Source: JANTGF01 sp963750735
GTDB lineage: Bacteria > Bacteroidota > Bacteroidia > Bacteroidales > VadinHA17
DNA length: 64,000 bases
Reading direction: 5' to 3'
NCBI GenBank assembly: GCA_963750735.1
Contig: CAVVRY010000012.1
Coordinates: 124,001-188,000, forward strand
Below the pieces are notes generated by a model that was not told the origin of the DNA, made no database searches, and saw nothing but the letters and a program-made list of their open reading frames with translations. Shown here piece by piece: positions 1-10,500 of this stretch (within the stretch, counting starts at the first letter, position 1; each line of letters starts with the position of its first letter). The position numbers and the translations under genes are program-made.

Positions 1-37
1 AAAATGTTTTTTGAGGAGCAGGTTAAAATGATAAAAT

Positions 38-580
38 CTAATCTCTGGGATTAGTATTTGACTCTTCGTTTCTATACCAATCAGCATAAAATAGGTAATT
101 GTTTGCAATCCTTTCGATCATCTCTTTAGTTTGCTTTTCCTCAACAGATTTCAGTTTCTTTGCAGGAACACCACCATATATACTTCCTGGTTCCACTATA
201 GTATTCTCAAGAACAACAGCTCCTGCTGCTATAATTGAGTTTTCTCCAATTACAGCATGATCCATAATTATTGCTCCCATTCCTACAAGTACATTTGAAT
301 GAATAGTAGCACCATGAATTATAACATTGTGCCCGATGCTTACATTATCACCAATTGTAATGATAGATTTTTTGTAGGTTGTATGAAGAACAGCACCATC
401 CTGTATATTTACCTTATTCCCTATTCGAATTGAATTAACATCACCCCTGATTACAGCATTGAACCAAACAGTGCAATCATCACCCATTACAACATCTCCG
501 ATTATTGAAGAATTTTCTGAGAAATAGCAGTTTTTCCCATAGCTGGGATCAAATCCTCGTAGTGAAAGTATTAAGGCCAT
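38..580 (-). CDS. Gamma-carbonic-anhydrase-like hexapeptide-repeat protein (YrdA/PaaY/CaiE family)
   Basis: A left-handed beta-helix protein of about 180 residues, the usual size for this family. Imperfect hexapeptide repeats run through most of it (IGDVVMGDDCTVWFNAVIRG, then IGDNVSIGHNVIIHG). Three His fall at the zinc-ligand positions of gamma-class carbonic anhydrases: one in VLH and two in GHNVIIH. It ends with the usual GVPAKKLK cap. The family forms trimers with metal at subunit interfaces; the reaction here (CO2 hydration or acyl transfer) cannot be fixed from sequence. I chose the ATG at 580 (MALILSLRGFDP) over one eight codons upstream because homologues begin there. It is a single gene, divergent from korA, with no partner nearby. 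Family confidence is high, activity unproven. Confidence 0.88.
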   Translation of the reverse strand: MALILSLRGFDPSYGKNCYFSENSSIIGDVVMGDDCTVWFNAVIRGDVNSIRIGNKVNIQDGAVLHTTYKKSIITIGDNVSIGHNVIIHGATIHSNVLVGMGAIIMDHAVIGENSIIAAGAVVLENTIVEPGSIYGGVPAKKLKSVEEKQTKEMIERIANNYLFYADWYRNEESNTNPRD

Positions 581-757
581 TTTTATTTTTTTTGCAAGAT
601 ACAAAATTGCAAATTGCTAGTGTAGTTAGTGTATCATTTGTTACTCTTTTCAAGTTTATTTGATTGATTACATCTGAAATCTTATCATTTGTATATATAT
701 AGATATTTTATGTTAAAAAAAATGTTTTTAATGTTAATTTTCCTTTGCGAAAATACT

Positions 758-765
758 TAGCTTTG
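758..765 (+). promoter_or_regulatory. Putative -7 box (TAnnTTTG) for korAB
   Basis: TAGCTTTG is an exact match to the Bacteroidota -7 element and lies about 95 bases before the korA start. No convincing -33 TTTG is seen at the expected distance, so this is tentative. Confidence 0.35.
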
Positions 766-860
766 CATAAGCTTTTTATTTAGTATTTATTTCTAAAGAG
801 GGCTGGTATATAACGAATATTTAGATCTAGTATCAATACAACATAATTATACTAAAACCT

Positions 861-2705
861 ATGAGTGAGGAAATAAAAGTTGTTGAACTTGATGATGTTG
901 TAATTAGATTTTCAGGGGACTCTGGAGATGGTATGCAATTGACTGGGACATTATTTTCCAATACTTCTGCGCTGTTGGGAAATGATATTTCTACTTTTCC
1001 TGATTATCCAGCTGAAATAAGGGCTCCATTGGGATCTGTTGGTGGAGTTTCTGGTTTCCAGGTACACTTTGGAAAGAACAAAATTTATACTCCTGGAGAT
1101 TATGCTGATGTTTTGGTGGCTATGAATCCCGCGGCCATTAAGGCAAATGCTGGGTGGCTAAAACCAGGGGCAACAATTATTATTGATAATGACAACTTCA
1201 TTGAAAAATGGATTTATAAAGCTGGATATGTTGAAGATCCAATTCAAGAAGAAAAGTTGGATAAATTTAATGTCATAAAAGCACCTATTTCAAGTCTTAC
1301 AAAAGAAGCTCTTAAAGATTCAGGACTCGATCAAAAAAGTATTCTTCGAAGTAAAAACATGTTTGCCTTAGGAATGGTTTATTGGCTTTTTAATCGCCCA
1401 TTAAAATTTACTGAAGAATTTTTTGAATCGAAATTTAAAAAACGCCCTGCGATTGTTGAAGCAAATAATAAGGTATTAAGGGCTGGATATAATTTTGGGA
1501 TTACCATTGAGGCAATGAAGCCTACCTATATGGTTTCTGCTGCCCCAATCGAAGAAGGAACATATAGAAATATAAATGGAAATGAGGCTACAGCGTGGGG
1601 CTTGATAGCGGCTGCAGAAAAATCAGGATTAAAGTTATTCGTTGGATCATACCCAATTACTCCGGCGACAGGAATACTTGAAGAATTAGCAGCCAGGAAA
1701 GATTTGGGAGTAAAATCATTTCAGGCTGAAGACGAGATTGCTGGAATTTGTACTGCAATAGGGGCCAGCTTTGCTGGACTTCTGGGTGTTACAACTACTT
1801 CAGGTCCTGGTCTTGCCTTAAAATCTGAGGCTCTTGGACTTGCAGTTATGACTGAACTTCCTCTAGTAGTTGTAAATGTACAAAGAGGTGGACCATCCAC
1901 AGGCCTTCCTACAAAAACTGAACAGTCTGATCTTTTGCAGGCATTATATGGCAGAAATGGAGAATCTCCTGTAGTAGTTATTGCTGCAAGCACTCCTTCT
2001 AATTGCTTTGATTATGCTTTTGAAGCTGCTAAGATTGCCTTGGAACGAATGACACCAGTTATATTGCTTACAGATGGTTTTCTTGCAAATGGATCTCAGC
2101 CCTGGAAGATTCCATCAATGAAAGATTACCCAAAGATAAAAACAAGGATTCATAGAAAAGGAAGAGGTAAATACCAGCCCTATGCTAGAGATCCTATTAC
2201 ACTTGCAAGAAGTTGGGCTGCACCTGGAATGAAAGGAATGGAGCATCGTATTGGTGGGCTTGAAAAAGATACACTAACCGGGAATGTCTCTTATGTACCT
2301 GAAAACCATCAGGAGATGACTGAAATTAGAGAAGAGAAAGTTGAGAGAGTCGTTGATATTATACCCAATTTAAAAGTATTAGGAGAGCAGGAAGGAGATA
2401 TATTGGTTGTTGGATGGGGAGGAACCTATGGACATTTAAAAACTGCTGTTCAGGAGATGAATGATGATGGAAAAAAGATAGGTTTGGCACACTTTAATTA
2501 TATAAAACCTCTACCAGCAAATGTCGAGGAAGTATTTGGGAATTTCAAAAAGATAATTGTTTGCGAATTAAATCTGGGACAATTTGCAAATTACCTTCGA
2601 TTGAAACACCAGAATTTTCAGTATTATCAATTTAATAAGGTGCAAGGAATTCCTTTTACTATCATCGAACTAAAAGAGAAATTTTCAACACTTCTGGAGA
2701 GTTAA
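861..2705 (+). CDS. korA: 2-oxoglutarate:ferredoxin oxidoreductase, alpha subunit (gamma-alpha fusion)
   Basis: A 614-residue subunit of the CoA- and ferredoxin-dependent 2-oxoacid oxidoreductase that interconverts 2-oxoglutarate and succinyl-CoA in the cytoplasm. Residues about 12-200 are the gamma-type domain (FSGDSGDGMQLTG; FPDYPAEIRAP). Residues about 230-600 are the alpha/pyrimidine-binding part (GSYPITPATGILEELA; TTSGPGLALKSEALGLA; NVQRGGPSTGLPTKTEQSDL). This gamma-alpha fusion is the normal KorA form in Bacteroidota. Substrate choice (2-oxoglutarate rather than pyruvate or a branched-chain acid) is inferred from the two-gene layout without a separate ferredoxin-like delta subunit. korB follows after four bases, so the two are co-transcribed. 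Confidence 0.93.
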   Translation: MSEEIKVVELDDVVIRFSGDSGDGMQLTGTLFSNTSALLGNDISTFPDYPAEIRAPLGSVGGVSGFQVHFGKNKIYTPGDYADVLVAMNPAAIKANAGWLKPGATIIIDNDNFIEKWIYKAGYVEDPIQEEKLDKFNVIKAPISSLTKEALKDSGLDQKSILRSKNMFALGMVYWLFNRPLKFTEEFFESKFKKRPAIVEANNKVLRAGYNFGITIEAMKPTYMVSAAPIEEGTYRNINGNEATAWGLIAAAEKSGLKLFVGSYPITPATGILEELAARKDLGVKSFQAEDEIAGICTAIGASFAGLLGVTTTSGPGLALKSEALGLAVMTELPLVVVNVQRGGPSTGLPTKTEQSDLLQALYGRNGESPVVVIAASTPSNCFDYAFEAAKIALERMTPVILLTDGFLANGSQPWKIPSMKDYPKIKTRIHRKGRGKYQPYARDPITLARSWAAPGMKGMEHRIGGLEKDTLTGNVSYVPENHQEMTEIREEKVERVVDIIPNLKVLGEQEGDILVVGWGGTYGHLKTAVQEMNDDGKKIGLAHFNYIKPLPANVEEVFGNFKKIIVCELNLGQFANYLRLKHQNFQYYQFNKVQGIPFTIIELKEKFSTLLES

Positions 2706-2709
2706 AATC

Positions 2710-3726
2710 ATGGCGGAAAAAATGATGGAATTAACATTTAAAGATTTTAAAAGCGATCAGGAAGTAAGGTGGTGTCCTGGTTGTGGTGACCATGCAGTAT
2801 TAAATAGTATTCAGAAAGCCTTAGTTGAATTAAATATACCTAAGGAGAAATATGCTTTTATATCTGGTATTGGTTGTTCTTCGCGATTTCCATACTATAT
2901 GAATACATATGGATTTCATGGAATACATGGTCGTGCAGCTGCTTTAGCCAGTGGAACTAAAACTGCTAATCCTGAATTAAGTGTTTGGGAAATCACAGGG
3001 GATGGTGACGCTTTAGCTATTGGAGGCAACCATTTTATTCATTTGATTAGGAGAAATATCAATATAAATTTGATTTTATTTAACAATGAAATTTATGGTT
3101 TAACAAAAGGCCAATATTCACCGACATCAAAAAAAGGTATTAAAACAAAAACATCACCTTTTGGCACAATTGAAGCTCCGTTTCATCCTGGTGAACTTGT
3201 AATTGGATCTCAGGGAAAATTCTTTGCACGTACAGTTGATTCGAATTTAAAGTTATCTACACGCGTTTTTGTAGAAGCTGGAAAGCACGAGGGAACTTCC
3301 GTTGTTGAAGTATTGCAAAATTGTGTCATTTTTAATGATAATACGCATGGCGAAATTACCGATAAACATGTAAAGGATGACCGCCAGATTATTCTTGAAA
3401 ATGGAAAACCAATGATTTTCGGCAAGGAGAGAGATAAAGGCTTAATTTTAGATGGAATGAAGCTGAAAGTTGTAAAGATAGGAGAGAATGGGATCACTGA
3501 GAATGACTTATTAGTTCACAAGGTTAGCGAGAACAATCCAGGAATTCATACAATGCTTGCAAACATGAGATGGCCTAATTACCCTGTTGCACTGGGTATT
3601 ATACGGAAGGTTGATGCCCCAACATATGAAATGGCTATGAAAGCACAATTGCAAAAAGTGAGAAAATCATCTAAAATAAAAAACATGGATGATTTATTAA
3701 TGAGTGGGAACACCTGGAAGGTATAA
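2710..3726 (+). CDS. korB: 2-oxoglutarate:ferredoxin oxidoreductase, beta subunit (TPP-binding)
   Basis: The 338-residue thiamine-pyrophosphate subunit that pairs with KorA. WCPGCG near residues 21-26 gives two cluster-ligand cysteines, and GIGCSSR and the VLQNC segment supply the likely others for the [4Fe-4S] cluster. The TPP/Mg motif is GDGDALAIGGNHF followed by NNEIYGLTKGQ. These features are typical of the 2-oxoacid:ferredoxin oxidoreductase beta family. It starts four bases after korA and is followed by an intrinsic terminator, so korAB forms a closed two-gene unit. No ferredoxin gene lies in the window. Confidence 0.93.
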   Translation: MAEKMMELTFKDFKSDQEVRWCPGCGDHAVLNSIQKALVELNIPKEKYAFISGIGCSSRFPYYMNTYGFHGIHGRAAALASGTKTANPELSVWEITGDGDALAIGGNHFIHLIRRNININLILFNNEIYGLTKGQYSPTSKKGIKTKTSPFGTIEAPFHPGELVIGSQGKFFARTVDSNLKLSTRVFVEAGKHEGTSVVEVLQNCVIFNDNTHGEITDKHVKDDRQIILENGKPMIFGKERDKGLILDGMKLKVVKIGENGITENDLLVHKVSENNPGIHTMLANMRWPNYPVALGIIRKVDAPTYEMAMKAQLQKVRKSSKIKNMDDLLMSGNTWKV

Positions 3727-3749
3727 TTGAATTTAAATATAGATATGAT

Positions 3750-3779
3750 AAAGATCTTCAATACGAAGATCTTTTTTTT
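3750..3779 (+). terminator. Intrinsic terminator after korAB
   Basis: A perfect 10-bp stem (AAAGATCTTC / GAAGATCTTT) with a 5-base loop, running into an uninterrupted T tract. It begins 24 bases after the korB stop and separates korAB from the large receiver/PPDK-like genes. Confidence 0.85.
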
Positions 3780-3984
3780 GTTTTAGGTTTAAAAGATATG
3801 TTGCCCATGGAATGTATAATGTACCTAACATAATTGAACGGAGTCCCTATATTATTTATTTCTTTATTTTGTTCTAAAAAGACTAACTTTAAAAAGAAAT
3901 ATATAAAAGATAATTAGGACATTAAACTACTTGAAATCAGTACAATTAACTTCTGAAGGTGTAAAAATTAAATATATCTAATTA

Positions 3985-6900
3985 ATGGATGAACGATTAA
4001 ATCCAGATAAGAAAATTGAAAGTTTACTTGCAGGTAAGACAGAAAATTTAAAAGAACTGGCTTGCATAAACAAACTGAATTCTCTTATAAATAGGGGTAA
4101 ACCAATTAGGGAAACTCTTGAACAGTTTGCAGAAGAGATACCTGGTGCAATGAAAGATCCTGAATATAAAGCAGTTTGTATAAGTTATGATAATATAGAA
4201 TATCGAAGTTCAAAATTTGAAGAAACTAAGTTGTTTATAAAAAAGGAATTCAAAACAATTGATGACCTGAAGGGAGAGATTAGAGTTTATTACCTAAAAG
4301 ATAATCCGAGCAAAAAACCCAGTCCATTTTTATCCAGTGAGAAAAGATTCATTGAAGCAATAACTGGTTTAATTATTGAATATCTAAATGGGAAGAAAAC
4401 TCTTGAGATTATTGAAACCTCAATCGATTTTGGTGAAGAGACAGGCTACAATAATGAAGGAGATAGCAAGCAAATTACTACTCAGCAACTATTACAAAAA
4501 TTTCTTGATCGGCATAATTCTGAGAGAAATCTTTTTCATGAGTTGATGCCTTTTAAAGTTAAGGAGATATTATTGGTAGCGAACCTATACGATGCATATA
4601 TAATTGAAGGAGAAGGGAGATTCTCGGATCATATTTTAGGAGAATACAATCAGATGAATTTGACTACAATGCCCAGGGTTACAGGAGTAGCATCTAAGCA
4701 GGAGGCGCTTACCAGGCTGCGAGAGAACCATTTTGACTTAGTAATTATAATGGTAGGTGTAGACAAGGTCTCAGCACTGAAACTTCAAAAAAGAATAAAC
4801 AAAGATTATCCATATATTCCAATTAATCTGTTACTTAACAATAGCAGGGATATTGCTGCAATCAGTGAGGAAAATAGCTTATCGCTTCTTCCTGAGAACA
4901 TATTTGTGTGGAACGGAGATTCAAAGGTGTTTTTTACTATGGTAAAATTGCTCGAGGATTGGGTTAATGCTGAGAACGACACAAAACTTGGAGTATCAAA
5001 AGTTATCCTACTTGTTGAAGACAGCCCAATCTTTTATTCAAAATACCTTTCCATCCTTTATTCCCTGGTGCTTGATCAGACCAGGCATTTGATTGAAGAT
5101 GTTGGGAGCGAGGATATTTACAAAGTGATAAAACTAAGAGCCCGACCCAAAATTATCCTCGTCCGGACTTATAATGAAGCCATAAGTATCATTAACCAAT
5201 TTGGGGATGATCTTTTATGTGTTATATCAGATATCCGTTTCCCAGTAGATAATATTATGGTTGATAAAGCTGGATTTGATTTAGTAAATGAAGTTAAAAA
5301 AAGGTTTGAGAATCTTCCTGTTGTATTGCAATCATCGGATCAGAGTAATCGTGAAACATCAGAAAATCTGGGTGCACATTTTATGTGGAAAGACTCCGAA
5401 TCACTGGTACAGGAACTTAAATATTTCATCAATTATTATTTGGGCTTCGGACATTTTATATATCGGGATAATCGGGGACGAAAAATTGCGGTGGCCAGAT
5501 CAATGAAAGAATTTGAAGCCTCATTGGAAACTATCCCGGGGGATTCTTTGGTTTATCACGCAATGAAAAACCATTTCTCAATGTGGCTTATGGCGCGAGG
5601 AGAAATTAAGATAGCAAAAATGATTTTTCCACTTAAGGTAAGTGATTTTAAGAACCTTAATGAGATGAGAGATCTGATAATTCAGATTATCAGAAAAAGA
5701 AGACGGGAAAAAAGCAGGGGGAAAATTGTGGCTTTTGATGAGGCCTCGATTTTAGATGAACAAAATATTGTAAGTATGGGATCCGGATCCCTTGGTGGAA
5801 AGGGGCGTGGTTTAGCATTCGTGAGTACTTTGATATACGATTTTAACTTTTCAAATCTTAGTTCCAGAAATTAATATCCGAACCCCCAGGACTGTAATAA
5901 TTGGCACAGATGAGTTCGATCAGTTTCTTGAAAATAACCAGCTTCATGAGGTAATACATGAAGAGAATAATTATTCACTTATCCAAAAACGATTTCTCGA
6001 AGGTAGACTATCACCAGAACTTACCTATAAGTTGGAAGTTTTTCTGAAGTTAATAAACCAACCAATTGCAATTCGGTCTTCCAGCTTGTTAGAGGATTCA
6101 ATCGATCAGCCTTTTGCGGGTATTTTTACAACATTTCTTTTACCAAATAATAACCCTAACTTCAATTACAGGTTTAAACAAGCTGCTGATGCAATAAAAC
6201 TGGTATATGCTTCAATTTATTCAGATAATGCACATAATTATCTGAAAGCGATAAATTTCAAAGCTGAGGATGAAAAAATGGCAATTGTATTACAGGAGGT
6301 TGTTGGCCAAAAGCATGGAAAATATTTCTACCCACATATTAGCGGAACAGCGCAATCTCATAATTATTATCCTTATGCTCATATGAAACCCGATGAAGGC
6401 TTTGCTCTTGCTGCTTTGGGCCTTGGTTATTATGTAGTTGAGGGAGAAAAGTCATTTCGGTTTTCACCAGCTTATCCAAACCTTGAAATTAATACTTCAA
6501 AATATCTGTTCAATAATTCACAAATGTTGTATTACGCAGTCGATTTGTCAAGGGAAGAAATTGACCTGAAAAAGGGAGAACTGGCTGGGTTAATAAAACT
6601 TGATATTTCGCAGGCAGAAAAAGATGGAACTTTAACTCATGCTGCTTCTGTATATTCCATTGAGAATGATCGGCTTGACCCTGGGCTTGGTGCACCTGGT
6701 CCAAGAATAATTAACTTCTCTAACATTCTGAAATACAACTATATACCTCTGGCACAAACTATAAATGTTTTATTGGATTTAGTTAAAGAAGCTTTCGGAA
6801 CACCGGTAGAAATTGAATATGCAGTTGATTTAACCAAAGATGAAGATGGGAAGGCTTCATTTTATCTTCTGCAGGTAAAACCTTTGCTTGGAGCCCAGGC

Positions 6901-7444
6901 AGACTTTAGTGTAGATTTGAATTCGGTTGAGAAAAGCAAGCAGATTCTATATGCTGAAAAGAGCATGGGAAATGGTAGGATAAATGATATTTGTGATGTG
7001 ATTTTTGTTGTGCCTGAAAAGTTTAATAAACATGAAACTATTGAGATGGCTAAAGAAATTGGATTGTTGAATGCGAAGATGATTAAAGAAAAGAGAAAAT
7101 TTGTATTAATGGGGCCTGGAAGATGGGGTACAAGAGATAAATTTATTGGCATCCCGGTAGCATGGCCTCAAATTTCAAATGCCAAAGTAATAGTTGAAAT
7201 GAGCCTGGAAGATTTTCCTTTAGATGCTTCTTTAGGTTCCCACTTTTTTCATAATGTAATCTCGATGAATGTAGGTTATTTTTCTGTAAATCATACATCT
7301 CTGGTAGATTTTATCTCCTGGGATAAGCTAAATCATCAAAAAGTAATTGATGAAACAAAATATTTCCGGCATGTTAGGTTCAACAGTAATTTAATCATTC
7401 AGATGGATGGAAAAAAGAGAACAGCATTAATTAGTGTGGAATAA
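3985..7444 (+). CDS. GAF-like/receiver/PPDK_N ATP-grasp protein, paralogue 1 (frameshifted)
   Basis: Read with one frameshift, this encodes about 1,152 residues. Residues about 15-140 resemble the GAF-like sensor region found before some histidine kinases. About 190-325 is a degenerate receiver fold (starts EILLVANLYD). About 338-480 is a receiver domain with its key residues: LLVEDS acid pair, phosphoacceptor Asp in VISDIRF, QSSD and the Lys of MWKD. From about 598 comes the nucleotide-binding domain of PEP synthase/PPDK (GSLGGKGRGLAF; PIAIRSSSLLEDS; LQVKP), then a conserved tail with GPGRWGTRDKF. The phosphohistidine domain and PEP-binding barrel of true PEP synthase are absent, so the function is unknown. 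The frame breaks at about 5857: dropping one base joins ...FNFSN to LVPEINIRTPRT, which aligns gap-free with paralogue 2. The stop at 5872 is therefore probably an artefact. Confidence 0.78.
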
Positions 7445-7509
7445 AGATCAGCCTGGAAGTTGAATAGTTTTGGAAAATCAAATTGAGTCAAGTAACAATA
7501 TTGTAGAAA

Positions 7510-10500
7510 ATGATTAACGATATTCATCAATTATCGAAGCAGGAATACGATTTTAATGATACTTCCTTCAGCCTTTTGCTGCAAAAGCGGATTTATAAAA
7601 TACTATTGGTTTGCAGCAATTACGATTCTTTTATGCTTGAGGAAGATGGAAGAATTGATGAGCAGATATTTAATGAATATACCTCCCTAAACCTTCGTTA
7701 TCCTCCTGTATTTAAACAGGTTGACAATGAGGAAAAAGCGTTTGATGTGCTTGATAACGAGGAAATTGATCTAATAATTCTGGTGAAGGGTACCCAAACA
7801 ATGGATATATTCCAGATCGCCAAAAAGATTAAACATAAGTTTTTTGCCATACCAATTGTAGTATTGACGTATTTCACTCGGGAAGTATCATTGAGACTTG
7901 AAAATGAAGACTTATCCGCTATTGATTATGTTTTCTCATGGTTGGAGAATGCAGATCTCCTGGTAGCAATCATTAAGTTGATAGAGGATAAGATGAATGC
8001 AAAGTATGATGTAGAAGAAATTGGCGTGCAAACAATTTTGCTGGTTGAGGATTCCATTCGCTATACATCTTCTTATCTGCCAACTTTATACAAAATTGTC
8101 CTTGTACAGTCAAGGGCTTTTCAACAGGAGGCTCTGAATGATCATCAAAAAATGCTGAGGATGCGAGGACGTCCCAAGATTTTATTGGCTACAACTTTTG
8201 AAGGGGCAACTGAACTTTTTAATAGATTTAAGGATAATATGCTGGGTGTGATTTCCGATGTAAGCTTCACCAGGAAAGGAAAAAAGGATACAGATGCAGG
8301 AATAAAATTTTGTAAACTAGTAAAGGAGCAGGATAAGCATATGCCATTTCTTCTCCAATCATCCAATGCAGATAATGAGGCTATGGCCAAGGAACTAGGG
8401 GTTGACTTCCTTTATAAATTTTCAAGAACCTTGTCTTTTGAGTTAAGAAACTTTATTATAAGGAATCTTGCCTTTGGTCCTTTTATTTTTCGTGACCCAG
8501 AAACATTTGAAGAGCTTGATAGGGCCGAAAATTTGCAGGAATTTCAACAGAAATTAATGACGATTTCTGACGAGTCTCTCGCTTTTCATACAGACAATAA
8601 TCATTTTTCTAAATGGTTGAATGCAAGGGCATTATTTCCATTGGCTCAAATGTTTAAGTATCTGAAGAAAGAGGACTTTCAAACACTGGAAGATGTTAGA
8701 TCTTTTGTGTATGTTGCCATATCAAGTTTCAGGCTAGGTAAAGGCAGGGGAGTTATCGCTAAATTTGATAAAAAGAGCTTTGATGAATACCTGATATTTT
8801 CAAGAATTGGTAATGGTTCAATTGGAGGGAAGGCTCGTGGACTAGCATTCCTGAATTCATTTATAAAAACAAACAGGCTATTTAATAAGTATCCAGATGT
8901 ACAGATAACAATCCCCAGGACAATTGTTATAACCACTGATGTATTTGATGAGTTTATGGAGGCAAATGAATTGTATGACATGGCTTTATCCGATATTCCG
9001 GATGAAGAAATCCTTCAAAGCTTTTTAGAAGCTGAATTGCCAGGATGGATATATCAGGATCTATATGCAATTGTTTCAGTTCTAACAAAACCACTTGCTG
9101 TCAGATCTTCCAGTAAACTTGAGGACTCATATTACCAGCCTTTTGCAGGGATATATTCAACCTACATGATACCAAAAGTTTCTGATAATCAAAGAATGGT
9201 AAAGCTTTTATCAGATGCAATCAAGGAGGTTTATGCTTCAGTTTATTACAAAACCAGCAAATCGTATATAAATGCTACGGCTCATATTATTGGCGAGGAG
9301 AAGATGGGTATTATACTGCAAGAAGTTTGCGGAAGTAAGCACGGGGATTATTATTATCCAACTTTTTCAGGAGTAGCAAGATCAATTAATTTTTATCCAA
9401 CAGGGAATGAGAAAGCCGAGGATGGTATGGCCAGGGTTGGACTTGGGCTGGGAAAACTGGTAGTTGAAGGAGGAATGGCATTACGATTCTCTCCAAAGTA
9501 TCCCAGAAAAGTATTGCAGCTTTCTTCCCCTGATATGGCTTTAAAAAGTACTCAAAAGGTGTTTTTTGCTCTCGAGCTCTCTGAGGAAAGTTTTGTTCCA
9601 TCAACTGATGATGGTGTTAACTTAAAAAGATTACCTATTGAGGAAGCTAGTGAGATTCCCGCATTCAAGTACTTGGCATCGACATATGATTATGAAAATC
9701 AGATGATTAGAGATGGGGTCATGGGAAAAGGAAAGAAGATTATTACGTTTTCTCAAATTCTTAACCACAACCTTTTTCCTTTGGCAGAGATAATCAGTGA
9801 ATTGTTAGAAATTGGTCAAAAGGAGATGGGGAATCCGGTAGAGATTGAGTTTGCTGTAAATATTATTCCCGGCAATACTAAAAAAGTGTTTTTTAATGCC
9901 TTACAGATTCGTCCTATTGTTGATAATGACCAATCCAAAAGTTTTAGCATGGAGGAAATTGATCAGGAGAAGGCCATTATTATATCTGATTCAGCAATGG
10001 GAAATGGAATAGTTTCAGACGTTTACGATATTATATATATTAAACCGGAATCTTTTAATCCTGGATTGAATGTTAAAATTGCAAGTGATATTGAGAAAAT
10101 AAATACAGTTTTTAAAAATAAAAACAAACATTATGTTCTCATAGGTCCAGGAAGATGGGGATCACAAGATTCCTGGCTTGGAATTCCAGTAAAATGGCCT
10201 CAGATTTCCCAGGCAAAGGTAATTGTCGAATCTGGATTGGAAAATTTTAGGGTAGATCCAAGTCAGGGTTCTCACTTTTTTCAGAATTTAACTGCTTTCC
10301 GGGTTGGGTACTTTACTATAAATCCTTTTATAAATGATGGCTACTATGATATAGAATACCTAAATGGTCTTAAGGCTGAATATGAAGATGATATAATCAG
10401 GCATGTCCGGTTTAAGGACCCATTAATCATAAAAATTGATGGCCGACACAATAAAGGGGTAGTGCTTAGACCTGATGCTCCATTAAATCAGGAAGACTGA
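7510..10500 (+). CDS. Receiver/PPDK_N ATP-grasp protein, paralogue 2
   Basis: An intact 996-residue paralogue of the preceding gene, lacking its N-terminal sensor region. Residues about 30-165 form a degenerate receiver fold (KILLVCSNYDSF). About 172-325 is a receiver with the acid pair in ILLVEDS, Asp in VISDVSF, LLQSSN and Lys in LYKFS. A helical linker leads to the PEP-synthase/PPDK-type ATP-binding domain at about 437-806 (GSIGGKARGLAF; PLAVRSSSKLEDS; ALQIRPI). The last 190 residues carry GPGRWGSQD, PVKWPQIS and SQGSHFF. There is no phosphohistidine domain or PEP-binding barrel, so calling it PEP synthase would be wrong. It probably couples receiver state to an ATP-dependent reaction, but substrate and partner kinase are unknown. 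It starts 65 bases after paralogue 1 and overlaps the end of convergent fabD by 13 bases. Confidence 0.8.
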   Translation: MINDIHQLSKQEYDFNDTSFSLLLQKRIYKILLVCSNYDSFMLEEDGRIDEQIFNEYTSLNLRYPPVFKQVDNEEKAFDVLDNEEIDLIILVKGTQTMDIFQIAKKIKHKFFAIPIVVLTYFTREVSLRLENEDLSAIDYVFSWLENADLLVAIIKLIEDKMNAKYDVEEIGVQTILLVEDSIRYTSSYLPTLYKIVLVQSRAFQQEALNDHQKMLRMRGRPKILLATTFEGATELFNRFKDNMLGVISDVSFTRKGKKDTDAGIKFCKLVKEQDKHMPFLLQSSNADNEAMAKELGVDFLYKFSRTLSFELRNFIIRNLAFGPFIFRDPETFEELDRAENLQEFQQKLMTISDESLAFHTDNNHFSKWLNARALFPLAQMFKYLKKEDFQTLEDVRSFVYVAISSFRLGKGRGVIAKFDKKSFDEYLIFSRIGNGSIGGKARGLAFLNSFIKTNRLFNKYPDVQITIPRTIVITTDVFDEFMEANELYDMALSDIPDEEILQSFLEAELPGWIYQDLYAIVSVLTKPLAVRSSSKLEDSYYQPFAGIYSTYMIPKVSDNQRMVKLLSDAIKEVYASVYYKTSKSYINATAHIIGEEKMGIILQEVCGSKHGDYYYPTFSGVARSINFYPTGNEKAEDGMARVGLGLGKLVVEGGMALRFSPKYPRKVLQLSSPDMALKSTQKVFFALELSEESFVPSTDDGVNLKRLPIEEASEIPAFKYLASTYDYENQMIRDGVMGKGKKIITFSQILNHNLFPLAEIISELLEIGQKEMGNPVEIEFAVNIIPGNTKKVFFNALQIRPIVDNDQSKSFSMEEIDQEKAIIISDSAMGNGIVSDVYDIIYIKPESFNPGLNVKIASDIEKINTVFKNKNKHYVLIGPGRWGSQDSWLGIPVKWPQISQAKVIVESGLENFRVDPSQGSHFFQNLTAFRVGYFTINPFINDGYYDIEYLNGLKAEYEDDIIRHVRFKDPLIIKIDGRHNKGVVLRPDAPLNQED

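Noticed and set aside
3985..10500. Calling the two large genes PEP synthase or pyruvate, phosphate dikinase
   Set aside because: Only the ATP-binding domain matches; the phosphohistidine domain and PEP-binding barrel are absent and receiver-like domains occupy the N-terminus.
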